Positions 38,439 to 47,724 of a stretch of DNA of 64,000 nt are shown piece by piece. The stretch comes from DATFVA01 sp963832715 (GTDB taxonomy: Bacteria; Bacteroidota; Ignavibacteria; Ignavibacteriales; Ignavibacteriaceae). The position numbers were made by a program, and so were the translations under genes. The notes under the pieces are model-generated. The model saw only the letters and a list, made by a program, of their open reading frames with translations. It was not told the DNA's origin and made no database searches. The stretch spans positions 124,001 through 188,000 of the forward strand of contig CAWHVB010000003.1 of the NCBI GenBank assembly GCA_963832715.1, given 5' to 3'. Each line of letters starts with the position of its first letter. Position 1 is the first letter of the stretch.

Positions 38439-39587
38439 TTAAATTACATATCTTGGAATATTGCGCGGGAGACGGCTTAACGATTCATAGTTCAGCTGGT
38501 CGCTCAGCTCACTGAATGAAGATACCGAAATCGTCAGATCACCCTGGCAGCCTATCAGCACAACCTCTTCATTCCTTTTGATTCCCGGCACATCCGTAAC
38601 GTCAATTATCAGGTGATTCATATTAACTATGCCGATTACAGCTACCCGATAGCCATTAACGAGAGCTCGTCCATGGTTGCTCATTGAACGGCTGAATCCC
38701 TGTGAATACCCTACCGGAACAATGCCTATCTTCATATCTCTCTGAGCAAGATAGGATGTGCCGTAGCCTACAAATTCTCCGGTACTGACGGACTTCACAC
38801 TCATTATTTTACTTTTCCACGAAATGATCCTTTTTAATGGATCGGATTTATCGTCCTGCTTACCAAGATAGGAAATCAATGTTTCACGGCTGGGCCAGAA
38901 CCCGTATTGAAGTATACCTATCCTCACCATTTCCATTCTTGTCTGCGGATAAGAAACTGCTGCAGCACTGCAGGCTGTATGCCGCACGGACGGATGAATT
39001 CCCTGCTCATTGAACCATTTATAGAAGTGGTTAAACTTTTTAATCTGCTGGTGAATCCTGTAGTAATTAGCAATACTCTCTGCGCCGGCATAGTGGGTAC
39101 AAATTCCTTCAACTATAAAGTTCCCCTCAAACTTTTTTAGGAGATCTACGAGCTTAGCGAAGTCTTTTTTCTGGAAACCAGTTCGGTTAAATCCTGTTTC
39201 AAGTTCGATATGTATTCTTGCAGGAAGGTTTGTTCTTTGTGCAGTCTTCAATGCCTGTTCAAGTCTAGCCAGGTCGAATACCCAGAATTGTATTTTTTCT
39301 GTAATAGCCCATTCGATATCGTGATCATCAATCATACCCATAATCATAATCTCGGAATCTTTTGTCAGTGTAGAAGCGACCCGATATGCTTCTTCGGTAC
39401 TGAAGACAGAAAAATGATCAATACCTGCCTTTTCAGCCATCGGAACGAATACCTCAATACCGTGTCCATAGGCGTTGCCTTTAACGACAGAAGAAATTCT
39501 TACATCTTTTCCGAAAAGTTTCCTTAAAAAAGCAATATTGGTATTAAGGGAATCCTGGCTGAGTTCTAATACAGAAGTATGGAACAT
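38439..39587 (-). CDS. alr: Alanine racemase family protein
   Basis: 382-residue fold-type III PLP racemase. The PLP lysine is in SSVVKGNAYGHGIEVF (about residue 38), and GYGTSYLAQRDMKIGIVPVG contains the second catalytic tyrosine region. The motif usually reading C-M-D is here GIVNMNHLIIDVTD. It would supply D-alanine for peptidoglycan if its substrate is alanine. It is the last gene of a five-gene operon with another PLP racemase, so it may instead serve that pathway. It starts two bases after the amidohydrolase gene. Confidence 0.88.
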   Translation of the reverse strand: MFHTSVLELSQDSLNTNIAFLRKLFGKDVRISSVVKGNAYGHGIEVFVPMAEKAGIDHFSVFSTEEAYRVASTLTKDSEIMIMGMIDDHDIEWAITEKIQFWVFDLARLEQALKTAQRTNLPARIHIELETGFNRTGFQKKDFAKLVDLLKKFEGNFIVEGICTHYAGAESIANYYRIHQQIKKFNHFYKWFNEQGIHPSVRHTACSAAAVSYPQTRMEMVRIGILQYGFWPSRETLISYLGKQDDKSDPLKRIISWKSKIMSVKSVSTGEFVGYGTSYLAQRDMKIGIVPVGYSQGFSRSMSNHGRALVNGYRVAVIGIVNMNHLIIDVTDVPGIKRNEEVVLIGCQGDLTISVSSFSELSDQLNYESLSRLPRNIPRYVI

Positions 39588-39589
39588 TT

Positions 39590-40738
39590 TTATTTCCTGT
39601 TCAAAATTTCATTCATAATTGAGTAAAACATATTTATGCCTGCAGGGATTATCTCATCGGGGAAATCATAATCGGGATTATGGAGCTGAGGATGATCTTC
39701 ACCCGAACCTATGCCGAATAAAGCGCCGGGATATTTTCCTGTAAAGCGGCCAAAATCCTCCGACCATCTGAAGGGTTCTTCTATTCTTAAAACAGAATAA
39801 TGATTTTCCTCTGCAGATCTTATAATGATACTGCTGCAGTCTGCGTCATTCATTGTTGCAGGGAACTCTTCAGTATAATCAATTTCTACTTTTAATCTTT
39901 GCTCTGAAGCAACCGCATTTGCTATTCTTTCCGCTTCAGCAACTAATAATTTCATATCATCATTCCTGTACGCTCTCATAGTAGCCATCAATTCAGCATA
40001 ACCGGGAGAAGTACCGAAGGCCTTCTCCCCTATCATTGCATGTACGATTGTAACCAGGGTAAAAGATTCCCGGCCGTTCAAATTCTGCGGAAGCTCTGAG
40101 AATTTCCTGATGATTTCAGAGACAGCTAGAGACGGATTTATTCCGTTTTCAGGTTCAGCAGCATGAGAGGTTTTACCAGTAAGTCTTATTATCATGCCCT
40201 TTGAGGCGGAAGCAAAAATTCCATCTTTTATGATTACAGAATTGAGCTTAAAGCCAGGTAAATTGTGGAAAGCAAAAACATAATCGGGTTCTATCCGGGA
40301 AAAAGCAGGATCAGTTAAAACTCTTTCAGCACCCTCACCAGTCTCTTCCGCGGGCTGATAAAGAAGAACAATCTTTCCTCTAAAATCTCTGTCAGGCGGT
40401 ATCCTTTCCGCGAAACCTGCTAGCACCGTCATATGTCCATCGTGGCCGCATTTGTGACCTTTATCTGCATACTTTGATTTATACCCGAACTTATTGATTT
40501 CGTGTATGGGAAGAGCATCAAGCTCGCATCTGAAGAGAATAACAGGACCCGGCCGCTTTCCATTAAAGATAAAAGCAACACCATACCCGCCGATATTTTT
40601 AATAATTTGATCGGGAGAATACCTGGCTATAAAATTTATAATTTTGGCGGCCGTATGTTTTTCATCGCCTGCCAATTCAGGCTCTGAATGTATTGATCTT
40701 CGCAGGTTTATAAGCTCTGCAGCAGGTTCATTTTTCAA
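39590..40738 (-). CDS. M20-family amidohydrolase (N-acyl amino acid deacylase-like), TTG start
   Basis: 382-residue metallo-amidohydrolase. Metal ligands are visible in GHKCGHDGHMTVLAG and QPAEETGEGAERVL; the dimerisation domain contains KTSHAAEPENGINPSLAVSE. Relatives cleave N-acyl amino acids, hippurate or amidated indole-acetate. TTG at 40738 overlaps the symporter stop by four bases (TTGA); no ATG lies in frame nearby. Its place between two racemase genes and a symporter suggests it deacylates an imported or stored N-acyl amino acid. Confidence 0.85.
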   Translation of the reverse strand: MKNEPAAELINLRRSIHSEPELAGDEKHTAAKIINFIARYSPDQIIKNIGGYGVAFIFNGKRPGPVILFRCELDALPIHEINKFGYKSKYADKGHKCGHDGHMTVLAGFAERIPPDRDFRGKIVLLYQPAEETGEGAERVLTDPAFSRIEPDYVFAFHNLPGFKLNSVIIKDGIFASASKGMIIRLTGKTSHAAEPENGINPSLAVSEIIRKFSELPQNLNGRESFTLVTIVHAMIGEKAFGTSPGYAELMATMRAYRNDDMKLLVAEAERIANAVASEQRLKVEIDYTEEFPATMNDADCSSIIIRSAEENHYSVLRIEEPFRWSEDFGRFTGKYPGALFGIGSGEDHPQLHNPDYDFPDEIIPAGINMFYSIMNEILNRK

Positions 40739-42204
40739 TCCGGTTCCTCACTAAATTTAATGTTTGAAGGAATCTCCTCCGGTGAAGTTAAAAAACTTAA
40801 TATAACAAATGTAACTGCGGAGATTGAAATTCCATAAATATTCGCATCGAGACCAAGAGGAAGGCTGACACCCGAGGCAATCAGGGAAATTGTAGTTCCG
40901 CCGCCAAGAAGCATTGACCAAAGAGCTGCTGTTGAATTACTTCTTTTCCAGAAAAATGCGCCTATCACAGGAATGAATAAGCCTGATACCATAAATGCAT
41001 AGGAATAGAGCATAAGCTGAAGTACATTCTGCATTCCGGATGCCAGGAATAAAGCAAGCACTCCTATTAAAAGAGTAATTAACTGGGAGTAACGGAGAAA
41101 TTTTTTCTGATCAGAACTAATATTAAAAAATCTATCGAGGATATCAGTCATTACATTTCCGGAAGCTGCCATAAGGCAGCTATCTGCTGTCGACATAATT
41201 GCCGAAAAGTAAGCCGACATCATCAGTCCCATTAACCCAACCGGAAGAATTGATCTCAACAACATAGGCAGTCCCATTTCCGAATCCATACTTCCGACAG
41301 TAGCATATCCCAGATACTGAAACATACCATCATTTGCGGCCACGCGTGCGAAGAGGCCAAGCAAAACACCCATAAAGGCCATTGCCGGCCATTCAAACAG
41401 TCCTGCAATAAACCATGCCTTCTTTGCTTCTTTTTCCGATTTGCAGGCATATATTCTCTGGTATAACGTCATACCGACAAACCAGATAGGAACAATTGTT
41501 ACAAACCAGTTGACGAGAGTCTGCCAGCTAAGATTGCTCATTGAGAAAAATTCGGGAGGCAGCGCTTTGGTTATTTCGGAATATCCTCCTACAGCCACAT
41601 ATGCCACAGGGATACCAATAAAAATCAGTCCAACCATCAGAATAATCCATTGAACAGTGTCGGTATATATAACGGCCTTAATGCCTCCGAGGAATGTATA
41701 CACAACAACAATCGCTCCCATGATCAATAGTGCAGTCTCCATATCAAGTGAGACAAAGGATGCGGATGCAAGTTTAGCGCCGGCTAGAATCTGCGAGCTT
41801 GTAAAACCTATGTAGCCGATTGCGGAAATAAACCCGGCTATTATCGCTACTTTCCTGTTGTAAAAGCTTTCAAAAATCTGCGGGAAGGTATACAACTCTT
41901 TGAAATTTTTCATCTTATTTACTTTAGGGATCAGAAGCACAGCACTGAGCCATGCACCTATCAATCCCGTAAAAAGCATCCAGGATCCCGAAATACCCAT
42001 TACGAACCCAAGTCCGCCGAGTCCTATAGAAAATCCGCCGCCCACATCGGTTGCTACAACTGAAAGACCAACGTGGAAGCTTCCCATACTTCTTCCGCCG
42101 ACATAATAATCCTCAGCATCTTTATTCTTGCGCAGAAAGAAAAATCCAATCCCCAGCATTGATAACATGTAGACAGAAAAGATACTAATGTCTATCCAGT
42201 GCAT
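40735..42204 (-). CDS. Sodium:solute symporter (SSS family)
   Basis: 489-residue inner-membrane protein with about 13 hydrophobic segments. Typical SSS features include DAEDYYVGGRSMGSFHVGLS near the N-terminus and SYAFMVSGLFIPVIGAFFWK late in the protein. Substrate cannot be inferred from sequence; candidates in this context are amino acids or N-acyl amino acids. It starts two bases after the ornithine-racemase-like gene and overlaps the amidohydrolase gene by four. Confidence 0.9.
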   Translation of the reverse strand: MHWIDISIFSVYMLSMLGIGFFFLRKNKDAEDYYVGGRSMGSFHVGLSVVATDVGGGFSIGLGGLGFVMGISGSWMLFTGLIGAWLSAVLLIPKVNKMKNFKELYTFPQIFESFYNRKVAIIAGFISAIGYIGFTSSQILAGAKLASASFVSLDMETALLIMGAIVVVYTFLGGIKAVIYTDTVQWIILMVGLIFIGIPVAYVAVGGYSEITKALPPEFFSMSNLSWQTLVNWFVTIVPIWFVGMTLYQRIYACKSEKEAKKAWFIAGLFEWPAMAFMGVLLGLFARVAANDGMFQYLGYATVGSMDSEMGLPMLLRSILPVGLMGLMMSAYFSAIMSTADSCLMAASGNVMTDILDRFFNISSDQKKFLRYSQLITLLIGVLALFLASGMQNVLQLMLYSYAFMVSGLFIPVIGAFFWKRSNSTAALWSMLLGGGTTISLIASGVSLPLGLDANIYGISISAVTFVILSFLTSPEEIPSNIKFSEEPD

Positions 42205-42206
42205 AA

Positions 42207-43301
42207 TCAGGCAATCTCCTTTGTTACATACTTAGTGTTCATTAATCGCGCAACAGCCATATAATTGGGTTTAAAGTGGATTTGTTTTCCGACTGAAAAT
42301 TTTCCCTTCTTATCGCCGATATCGTAGACAGTCATATCAGAAGTAGTTCCGATAAAATTCACATTGCTGTCTTTCGGAGTTATATGTGAGGGATCGACAT
42401 CAATCTCACCGAAATCTACTATTGCCCTATAGGATTTTTTGTTCATATCCATATTTATCTCTCCCTGAAAATCATGTGCAGTAATTCCTATACCAGCATC
42501 AGTAAGGTTACCGTCGGGCACCATTTCTTTCTCTTCGAGTTCAAGAATTTCAGCTGAAAAGTCAAAAACATTAGTGGAGAGGTTCTTAAATCTCTTATTA
42601 TCGATTATTGATACCCCGAGGAAAGCAGTTTCACCAATCCTGAAATGGTTTATCCCGTCGGGCAGACGGTCACGCATAACGAGGGGGAGAGTTATAGAAC
42701 TTCCAGCAGATACCAGGTTAAGTTTTCTGGAAAACTTTTCTTCAATGAGCATTTTATAAAGATTTAGCTGAACCATTTTATCATAGGTGGGTTCTACACC
42801 ATACATGCAACCAAGGTTTGTACCCAATCCTTCGACTTTTATATTTTTCAGCTCAAATATTCTCTCATAAAATGATAAGACATTATCACGCAGAATCCCT
42901 TCTCTCAGTTCGCCGAGTTCGATCATTATAATAACACGATGAGTTTTACCGGCCCTCTCAGCTTCCCTGTTAAGCGCTTCAATAGTAGTGATTGATGAAT
43001 TAAGAGATATATCAGCATATTGAATTATCTTTCTGGCAAGAACAGGAGCCGGAGGCTTAATGTACATCGTAACGATGTCCGGATTTATTTCTTTTATAGT
43101 CTTCAGATTTGAAATCCTTGAATCTCCAATAGAATGCACTTTTTTGATTGATTCATCACATATAAGTTTTTCAAGTACAGGGCGGTTACCACCGAGTATC
43201 TTTACAACTAATGACCATTCAATATTATTTTCAGCGAGAAAAGCACTCAGTTTATTTATGTTTTCCCTGATGCGGTTTGTATTTATAATTAAAGTTGCCA
43301 T
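42207..43301 (-). CDS. Alanine/ornithine racemase-like PLP enzyme
   Basis: 364-residue protein of the alanine-racemase N-terminal barrel family, related in pattern to ornithine racemase (Orr) rather than to canonical Alr. The PLP lysine is in WSLVVKILGGNRP (about residue 33); NLVSAGSSITLPL forms the phosphate-binding area. HFRIGETAFLGVSI is another family block. It is distinct from the alr-type gene at 38439-39587. It starts one base after the GNAT gene and precedes the symporter by two bases. The substrate is probably an L- or D-amino acid such as ornithine; not provable here. Confidence 0.83.
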   Translation of the reverse strand: MATLIINTNRIRENINKLSAFLAENNIEWSLVVKILGGNRPVLEKLICDESIKKVHSIGDSRISNLKTIKEINPDIVTMYIKPPAPVLARKIIQYADISLNSSITTIEALNREAERAGKTHRVIIMIELGELREGILRDNVLSFYERIFELKNIKVEGLGTNLGCMYGVEPTYDKMVQLNLYKMLIEEKFSRKLNLVSAGSSITLPLVMRDRLPDGINHFRIGETAFLGVSIIDNKRFKNLSTNVFDFSAEILELEEKEMVPDGNLTDAGIGITAHDFQGEINMDMNKKSYRAIVDFGEIDVDPSHITPKDSNVNFIGTTSDMTVYDIGDKKGKFSVGKQIHFKPNYMAVARLMNTKYVTKEIA

Positions 43302-43302
43302 T

Positions 43303-43752
43303 TTAATTCTCTTTTTTATATCTCATTTCTGCATACTTTGTTGTAAACCCGATGCGTTCATAGAGGCGTTTGGCGGGATTGTCGTATTCAACGTGCAGTT
43401 TCACATCACCATCTGCCATTGAAATAGCTTTATTAACGATTTCCCTTCCGAATCCTTTTCCTCTAAACCTGGAATCAACCGCAACATATACGAGTATATT
43501 CTCGGGAATATAACCTGACATACCGGTCTTATTCATTACGAGAGCTCCAATAAGCTCATCATCATTATATACAGCCAGCAGGAATCCGCCGCATCCTTTT
43601 TCGTCGGAAAAAGCATAATCGATAGATTTTCCTATAGCATCTTTTGAATCACCGAACTTATCCAGATGTCTGTATAAAAAATCAATAAATCTTTCCCTGG
43701 GCAGCTCGTTATTGAAATCTTTTTCGTTAGTTATTTTTTTAAATCTCAACAT
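43303..43752 (-). CDS. GNAT-family N-acetyltransferase
   Basis: 149-residue acetyltransferase. The acetyl-CoA binding motif A is SRFRGKGFGREIVNKAIS, preceded by the beta-4 strand NILVYVAVD. The C-terminal NPAKRLYERIGFTTKYAEMR is the usual motif B. It is the first gene of the racemase/symporter/amidohydrolase operon, one base before the next gene. Context suggests acetylation of an amino acid or a small amine. A candidate TATATTTG box is about 270 bp upstream. Confidence 0.83.
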   Translation of the reverse strand: MLRFKKITNEKDFNNELPRERFIDFLYRHLDKFGDSKDAIGKSIDYAFSDEKGCGGFLLAVYNDDELIGALVMNKTGMSGYIPENILVYVAVDSRFRGKGFGREIVNKAISMADGDVKLHVEYDNPAKRLYERIGFTTKYAEMRYKKEN

Positions 43753-44155
43753 TATTTTTCTCCTGAATTAATATATAATAGCAATCCTCACCCATTCCGG
43801 AGTACAGAATGAATCAGAATATGTTTTTTGAATTAGTTAAATCTGAATGATAAAAAAAGTTCTAAGAAGGAATATCTGAGAGCAGTGAGAGTAATTTTCC
43901 TGATTACTTTTCTACGCCTGTGGAAAACAGGGTCAGATGATCTATAAAGGTAAAATTCGGTATCTGTTTTAGACAGACTCAGAATGGACACAAATAAACT
44001 ATTTTTTTGATTATTACACTACAAATATAACAAAAATCACATAAAGATTCTTCTAAAATGTGGCATTCATCATGGCAAGAGTTCCCAAAAACTTTGATTA
44101 CAGCACATTAATCCGCCAGTATTTATTTTGAAGAAAAAGATATTGAAAGGATAAA
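43753..44155. other. 403-bp spacer between divergent units
   Basis: No credible long ORF. TATATTTG on the minus strand at 44022-44029 is a candidate -7 box for the racemase operon, but would leave a ~260-nt leader. The rest is A+T-rich without a clear structure. Confidence 0.35.
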
Positions 44156-44287
44156 ATGAGAGCAAGGAAAACGAAAAAAAGGTTGTCAAAGATCAAAAAA
44201 ATTGCCGGCTACACATCAACGTTTGCAACAGTCGGAATTTTGTTAACCACATTGGTTCAGAAGGTCAGGAAGAAGAATGGCGGTTAA
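44156..44287 (+). CDS. Small basic single-membrane-span protein, 43 residues
   Basis: ATG at 44156 preceded by GAAAGG at a good distance. The product has a very basic N-terminus (RARKTKKRLSKIKK), one hydrophobic span (TFATVGILLTTLV) and a basic tail (QKVRKKNGG). This arrangement is typical of small inner-membrane proteins, but it has no family match that I recognise. Stand-alone on the plus strand between two minus-strand units. Confidence 0.45.
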   Translation: MRARKTKKRLSKIKKIAGYTSTFATVGILLTTLVQKVRKKNGG

Positions 44288-44673
44288 ATGGGCAGAATCT
44301 TGTGAACATTAAGCAGCTTGCAGCGCATCAATGGCAAACTACTGTTAATTGAATTTGAGCTGTAGGATTGATAGCGGAGACTAAGGTGAAAATAAAAAAC
44401 CCACCGAAGGGGGATCCTCGGCGGGTCAGATTCATTATCATCAAAAGGCAGGGGTAACCTCTTGAAAGAACCTGGTATAAATTTCAAAATAAAGTAAGTA
44501 ATAGTCAACAAAAAAATAATATTATTGAAAATATTTTTTGCTTAAAGCAAAATGCAATAGCCGGCTATGAATTTCTTAATATTATTTTGTGAATGATTTT
44601 CGGATAAATCAAGTGAAAGGATATAGTTAAGGGCGACAATACTAAAACTTCGAAGTGGGTTATCTTTTCTTAT
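44288..44673. other. 386-bp spacer with one hairpin
   Basis: Contains the minus-strand terminator at 44391-44426. An A+T-rich stretch with short palindromes (AATAATATTATT near 44516) follows. No convincing gene; a 75-codon minus frame here runs through the terminator and is rejected. Confidence 0.4.
44391..44426 (-). terminator. Minus-strand hairpin with T tract
   Basis: ACCCACCGA (44399-44407) pairs with TCGGCGGGT (44418-44426) with one G-U pair on the minus-strand RNA, followed by TTTTTTATTTT. It lies ~250 bp downstream of the DUF2279-like gene, so it may end a long 3' UTR or an unrecognised small RNA. Confidence 0.65.
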
Positions 44674-45702
44674 TCACGGATTCAGATAAACTGCATATCC
44701 TTTGAAGCCGGGGGAGATCTCGATGGCAGGTAATGGAATATGAAGGTAATCCAGGTAATAAAACAGCCTATTGAGGAATTCGCTATCGGGTTTAAATAAT
44801 TTTTGAAGACTAATATCGGGTGAAATCAGAAATACATAGTCTCCACCGCCGCCGCCGTCCAGATGTCTTACGGACATACCTGCAGCGAGGTTAAGAAAAT
44901 CGGGCCAAAATGATTTGACCTTTTCGGGCATATAATTTCTGACATTAACACTCAGCCAGAATGTCTGCCCCTCATAATCATCTGTGAAGAACTGATCATT
45001 TTTATTTATTTCATCGACCCTGGTATAATAGGGACTATCTGACGGCCAGTAGCTCCATTTGAATGTAAAGTCCTGCAGGAAAGGAATTTTCTTCTGCAGA
45101 TACGGATAGGCAGACCCTACAAGATCAGCAGCCATATCAACCGGATCAAATCCCCACCCCGGGGCAAATCCATCCTTAACCTCGATTCCGGCATAGACTA
45201 AAGTACTTAATAGTCCCCCGTACAACAGAGAAGATTCTTCATCAAGACCTGCCCATTTCAATCCTAGTCCAAATCCTTCAGTAAACAATATTGCTCCATA
45301 CATATGACCAACCTTATCAATATTCTTTACATAGGTTCCATCATAGTAAAAATGGAAATGTGTTTCACCGTTGTTCCACCAGGCCGTCTTCATCCTGTAG
45401 TAAAAGCCGCCGAAGAAAGCGAGGGAGCTGCCGCTTACAATCGCCAGCCTGGCATAATGTATTTTTGTTTCCGGGCCCGTCAGCTGATTAAATACCTGAA
45501 CTGAGTCTACGGCAGGACGAGAGAATGAATCTGTCTGAACATCGAATGAATTTCTAAAAGAAGGTTCTATCAGATAAGGCGAATTGTCTGTAATATTTTT
45601 TTTAATGAATTGAGATGAGGAGTTCTGAGCCAAAGCAGTAAATAAACAGAATGGTAAAATGAGGCCTGTCAGTATATATCTAAAATTTAACTTTGACACC
45701 AC
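44674..45702 (-). CDS. DUF2279-like envelope protein, GTG start
   Basis: 342-residue protein with a signal peptide ending LFTALAQ. Conserved blocks YYDGTYVKNIDKVGHMYGA and DGFAPGWGFDPVDMAADLVG match the DUF2279 (YfiM-like) pattern of membrane-associated periplasmic or outer-membrane proteins. No ATG occurs near the N-terminus; two tandem GTG codons follow AGAGGAA, so GTG initiation is likely. Function unknown. Confidence 0.75.
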   Translation of the reverse strand: MVSKLNFRYILTGLILPFCLFTALAQNSSSQFIKKNITDNSPYLIEPSFRNSFDVQTDSFSRPAVDSVQVFNQLTGPETKIHYARLAIVSGSSLAFFGGFYYRMKTAWWNNGETHFHFYYDGTYVKNIDKVGHMYGAILFTEGFGLGLKWAGLDEESSLLYGGLLSTLVYAGIEVKDGFAPGWGFDPVDMAADLVGSAYPYLQKKIPFLQDFTFKWSYWPSDSPYYTRVDEINKNDQFFTDDYEGQTFWLSVNVRNYMPEKVKSFWPDFLNLAAGMSVRHLDGGGGGDYVFLISPDISLQKLFKPDSEFLNRLFYYLDYLHIPLPAIEISPGFKGYAVYLNP

Positions 45703-45963
45703 TTCCTCTGTTATATCAAATAAGATCAGTATTAATTTTCCAAGAGCGTAATCTGAATTTGGGGAATTAATATTTTTATATCAAGGGATTACGCAGAAAA
45801 GCAGCAGGGATTCAGGAGGCATTGAATTACAGATTACATATTGGTACGGGTGCAGGATTGGATGAGTACCCGATACAAGAATACTTAAGCTGTTCTGTTT
45901 CCAAAAGTTTATGAACCAGGAACTGTCCTGATTAACGGTCGGCCGGAAGAGGTTCCGATGCAT

Positions 45964-47065
45964 TTAATTCTGACTGAATTTCATCAGGAAAGCTTTAATG
46001 AAACGGTTTATATCACCGTCCATAACAGATTGCACATCTGAAGTTTCCTCATCTGTTCTATGATCCTTGACCATGTTGTATGGGTGGAAAACATATGAAC
46101 GGATCTGGCTTCCCCATTCAATTTTCATTTTGCTTTTCTCGACTTCATCGAGTTCCGCTTCCTGTTTCTCTTTTTCAATCTGATAAAGCTTTGATTTCAG
46201 AAGCTTCATCGCATTGGTTCTGTTCTGCAGCTGGGACCTTTCACTCTGGCAGGCAGCAACCGTGTTGGTGGGTATGTGGGTGATGCGAACAGCCGTCTCA
46301 ACTTTATTTACGTTCTGCCCCCCTTTTCCCCCGGATCTATAAGTATCAATCCGAAGATCGGCAGGATTTATTTCTATTTCAATAGTATCATCAACTTCAG
46401 GAATTACAAATACCGAAGCGAATGAAGTATGTCTTCTCTTGTTTGAATCAAAGGGAGAGATACGTACCAGTCTATGAACCCCATTTTCTGCTTTTAAATA
46501 CCCGTAGGCAAATTCCCCCTGCACTTCGATTGATACACTTTTTATACCAGCCCCGTCACCTTCCAGCATATCAAGGATTGTCATTTTATAATCATTTTGT
46601 TCACCCCATCGAAGGTACATCCGCATAAGCATTTCCGCCCAATCCTGTGCCTCAGTTCCTCCCGCACCTGAATGGATCGAAAGGATGCAATTCTTATCAT
46701 CATCCTTCCCGCTAAGCATGTTCTTAAATTCAGCCTCTTCAACCGCGCTATTAACAGAGGCTAACTCACTTTCAATATCAGCTCTGAAGGATTCATCATT
46801 CTCAATTTCTGCAAGCTGGATAAACTCCTGCAATGCTGTGGCCTTTTTATCGAGTTCTTTCCAAAGGTTAACCCAGCTTTCGAGAGATTTAATTTCCTGC
46901 AGAACTTTTTGAGCAGCCATCTGATCACTCCAGAAATCAGGTTGTGTAGTCTGGTTCTGCAGTTCTTTTATCTTTGAGTCTTTTGTTTCGACGTCAAAGA
47001 TAACCTCGTAAAGTACCTATTCTTTTCTGATATTCTTTAAGCTGTTTTAATTCTTCGTCGTACAT
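45964..47065 (-). CDS. prfB: Peptide chain release factor 2 with programmed +1 frameshift
   Basis: Recognises UGA and UAA stop codons. ATG at 47065 begins MYDEELKQLKEYQKR; after 23 codons the frame meets TGA (46996-46994) in the context CGA GGT TAT CTT TGA C. Skipping one base gives GAC GTC GAA ... and joins the main frame, producing ~366 residues. This is the classic RF2 autoregulatory site (TAT CTT TGA C) with a GAGGT Shine-Dalgarno-like element just before it. Downstream, the catalytic GGQ motif is in RSGGKGGQNVNKVETAVR. High RF2 levels should terminate at TGA and low levels should favour the shift. Confidence 0.96.
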
Positions 47066-47312
47066 AAAACATCATCTCCATCAATACTGTTTTAACGATT
47101 TCTGTAAAAATTGGTTTCAGGAAAATAACAATTTTTTTAGATAAACCACTTATTCTTAATACTTTCCGCCGAACAATCCCTGTATAATATTGCCGTTATT
47201 ATCACATTCGAAGCTCAAGGTACCGGCGATATATCAGCTATCCGCATCATATCTTCAACATTCAATGCACCGGTATAGTTCAGGCTTGAAGAATAATTTA
47301 CATCTGAGGGTC
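47066..47312. other. Spacer upstream of prfB
   Basis: With the repeat array it forms a ~350-bp gene-free region. It should hold the prfB promoter. An 81-codon plus-strand frame here consists partly of the tandem repeat and is not accepted as a gene. Confidence 0.35.
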
Positions 47313-47410
47313 GGCGAATTGTTTTATATGGAGCGATTCAGCGCATCACAGTACATGAAGCGATTCAGCGAATCGCTGTACAGGGAGCGATTCAGCGAAT
47401 TGCTGCACAT
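47313..47410. repeat. Tandem 27-bp palindromic repeat, three full copies
   Basis: Three 27-bp units (47330-47356, 47357-47383, 47384-47410) plus a degenerate partial copy before them. The second unit contains the palindrome AGCGATTCAGCGAATCGCT, which can form a hairpin. The array abuts the 3' end of the AtuA-ferredoxin-like gene. Confidence 0.8.
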
Positions 47411-47412
47411 GA

Positions 47413-47724
47413 TTATTCGTCTACTTCCATTCTAAGTAATGCTGCAGCAAGAGTTTTGCCCTGGGCATCGTGCTTGAGTGATACCGTTCCTCCGCCGCCT
47501 AAGGTGTTATTCAATATAAAGTTAAGTGCCCTGATATTAGGCAGTTCATATCTTTCAACTTCACCCAGGCATATTCCCTTAAAATGTTCTTTCACTCTTT
47601 CTTTTGTGAGCTGTTTCTTTATTATTTCATAACCTTTGTCATCGTATGCAATAATACCAACATTAGCAGCATCGCCTTTATCTCCGCTTCTTCCATGTGC
47701 AATATCAAGCAGTCTTTTTTTCAT
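47413..47724 (-). CDS. AtuA C-terminal (ferredoxin-like) domain protein
   Basis: 103-residue protein starting LLDIAHGRSGDKGDAANVGI and ending near GGGTVSLKHDAQGKTLAAAL. This matches the C-terminal domain found after DUF1446 in full-length AtuA-type proteins of acyclic terpene/leucine-related pathways. Here it is a separate gene overlapping the DUF1446 gene by four bases, so the two halves are co-translated and likely form one complex. Exact reaction unknown. Confidence 0.82.
   Translation of the reverse strand: MKKRLLDIAHGRSGDKGDAANVGIIAYDDKGYEIIKKQLTKERVKEHFKGICLGEVERYELPNIRALNFILNNTLGGGGTVSLKHDAQGKTLAAALLRMEVDE

Noticed and set aside
44284..44511. 75-codon minus-strand frame
   Set aside because: It runs through the terminator hairpin at 44391-44426, has odd composition and no ribosome site.
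45781..45963. 60-codon minus-strand frame directly after prfB
   Set aside because: No coding character; it is probably the prfB 3' untranslated region.
47190..47435. 81-codon plus-strand frame with RFSES-type repeats
   Set aside because: The repeats are a translation of the 27-bp palindromic DNA array, and the frame overlaps the end of a well-supported minus-strand gene.
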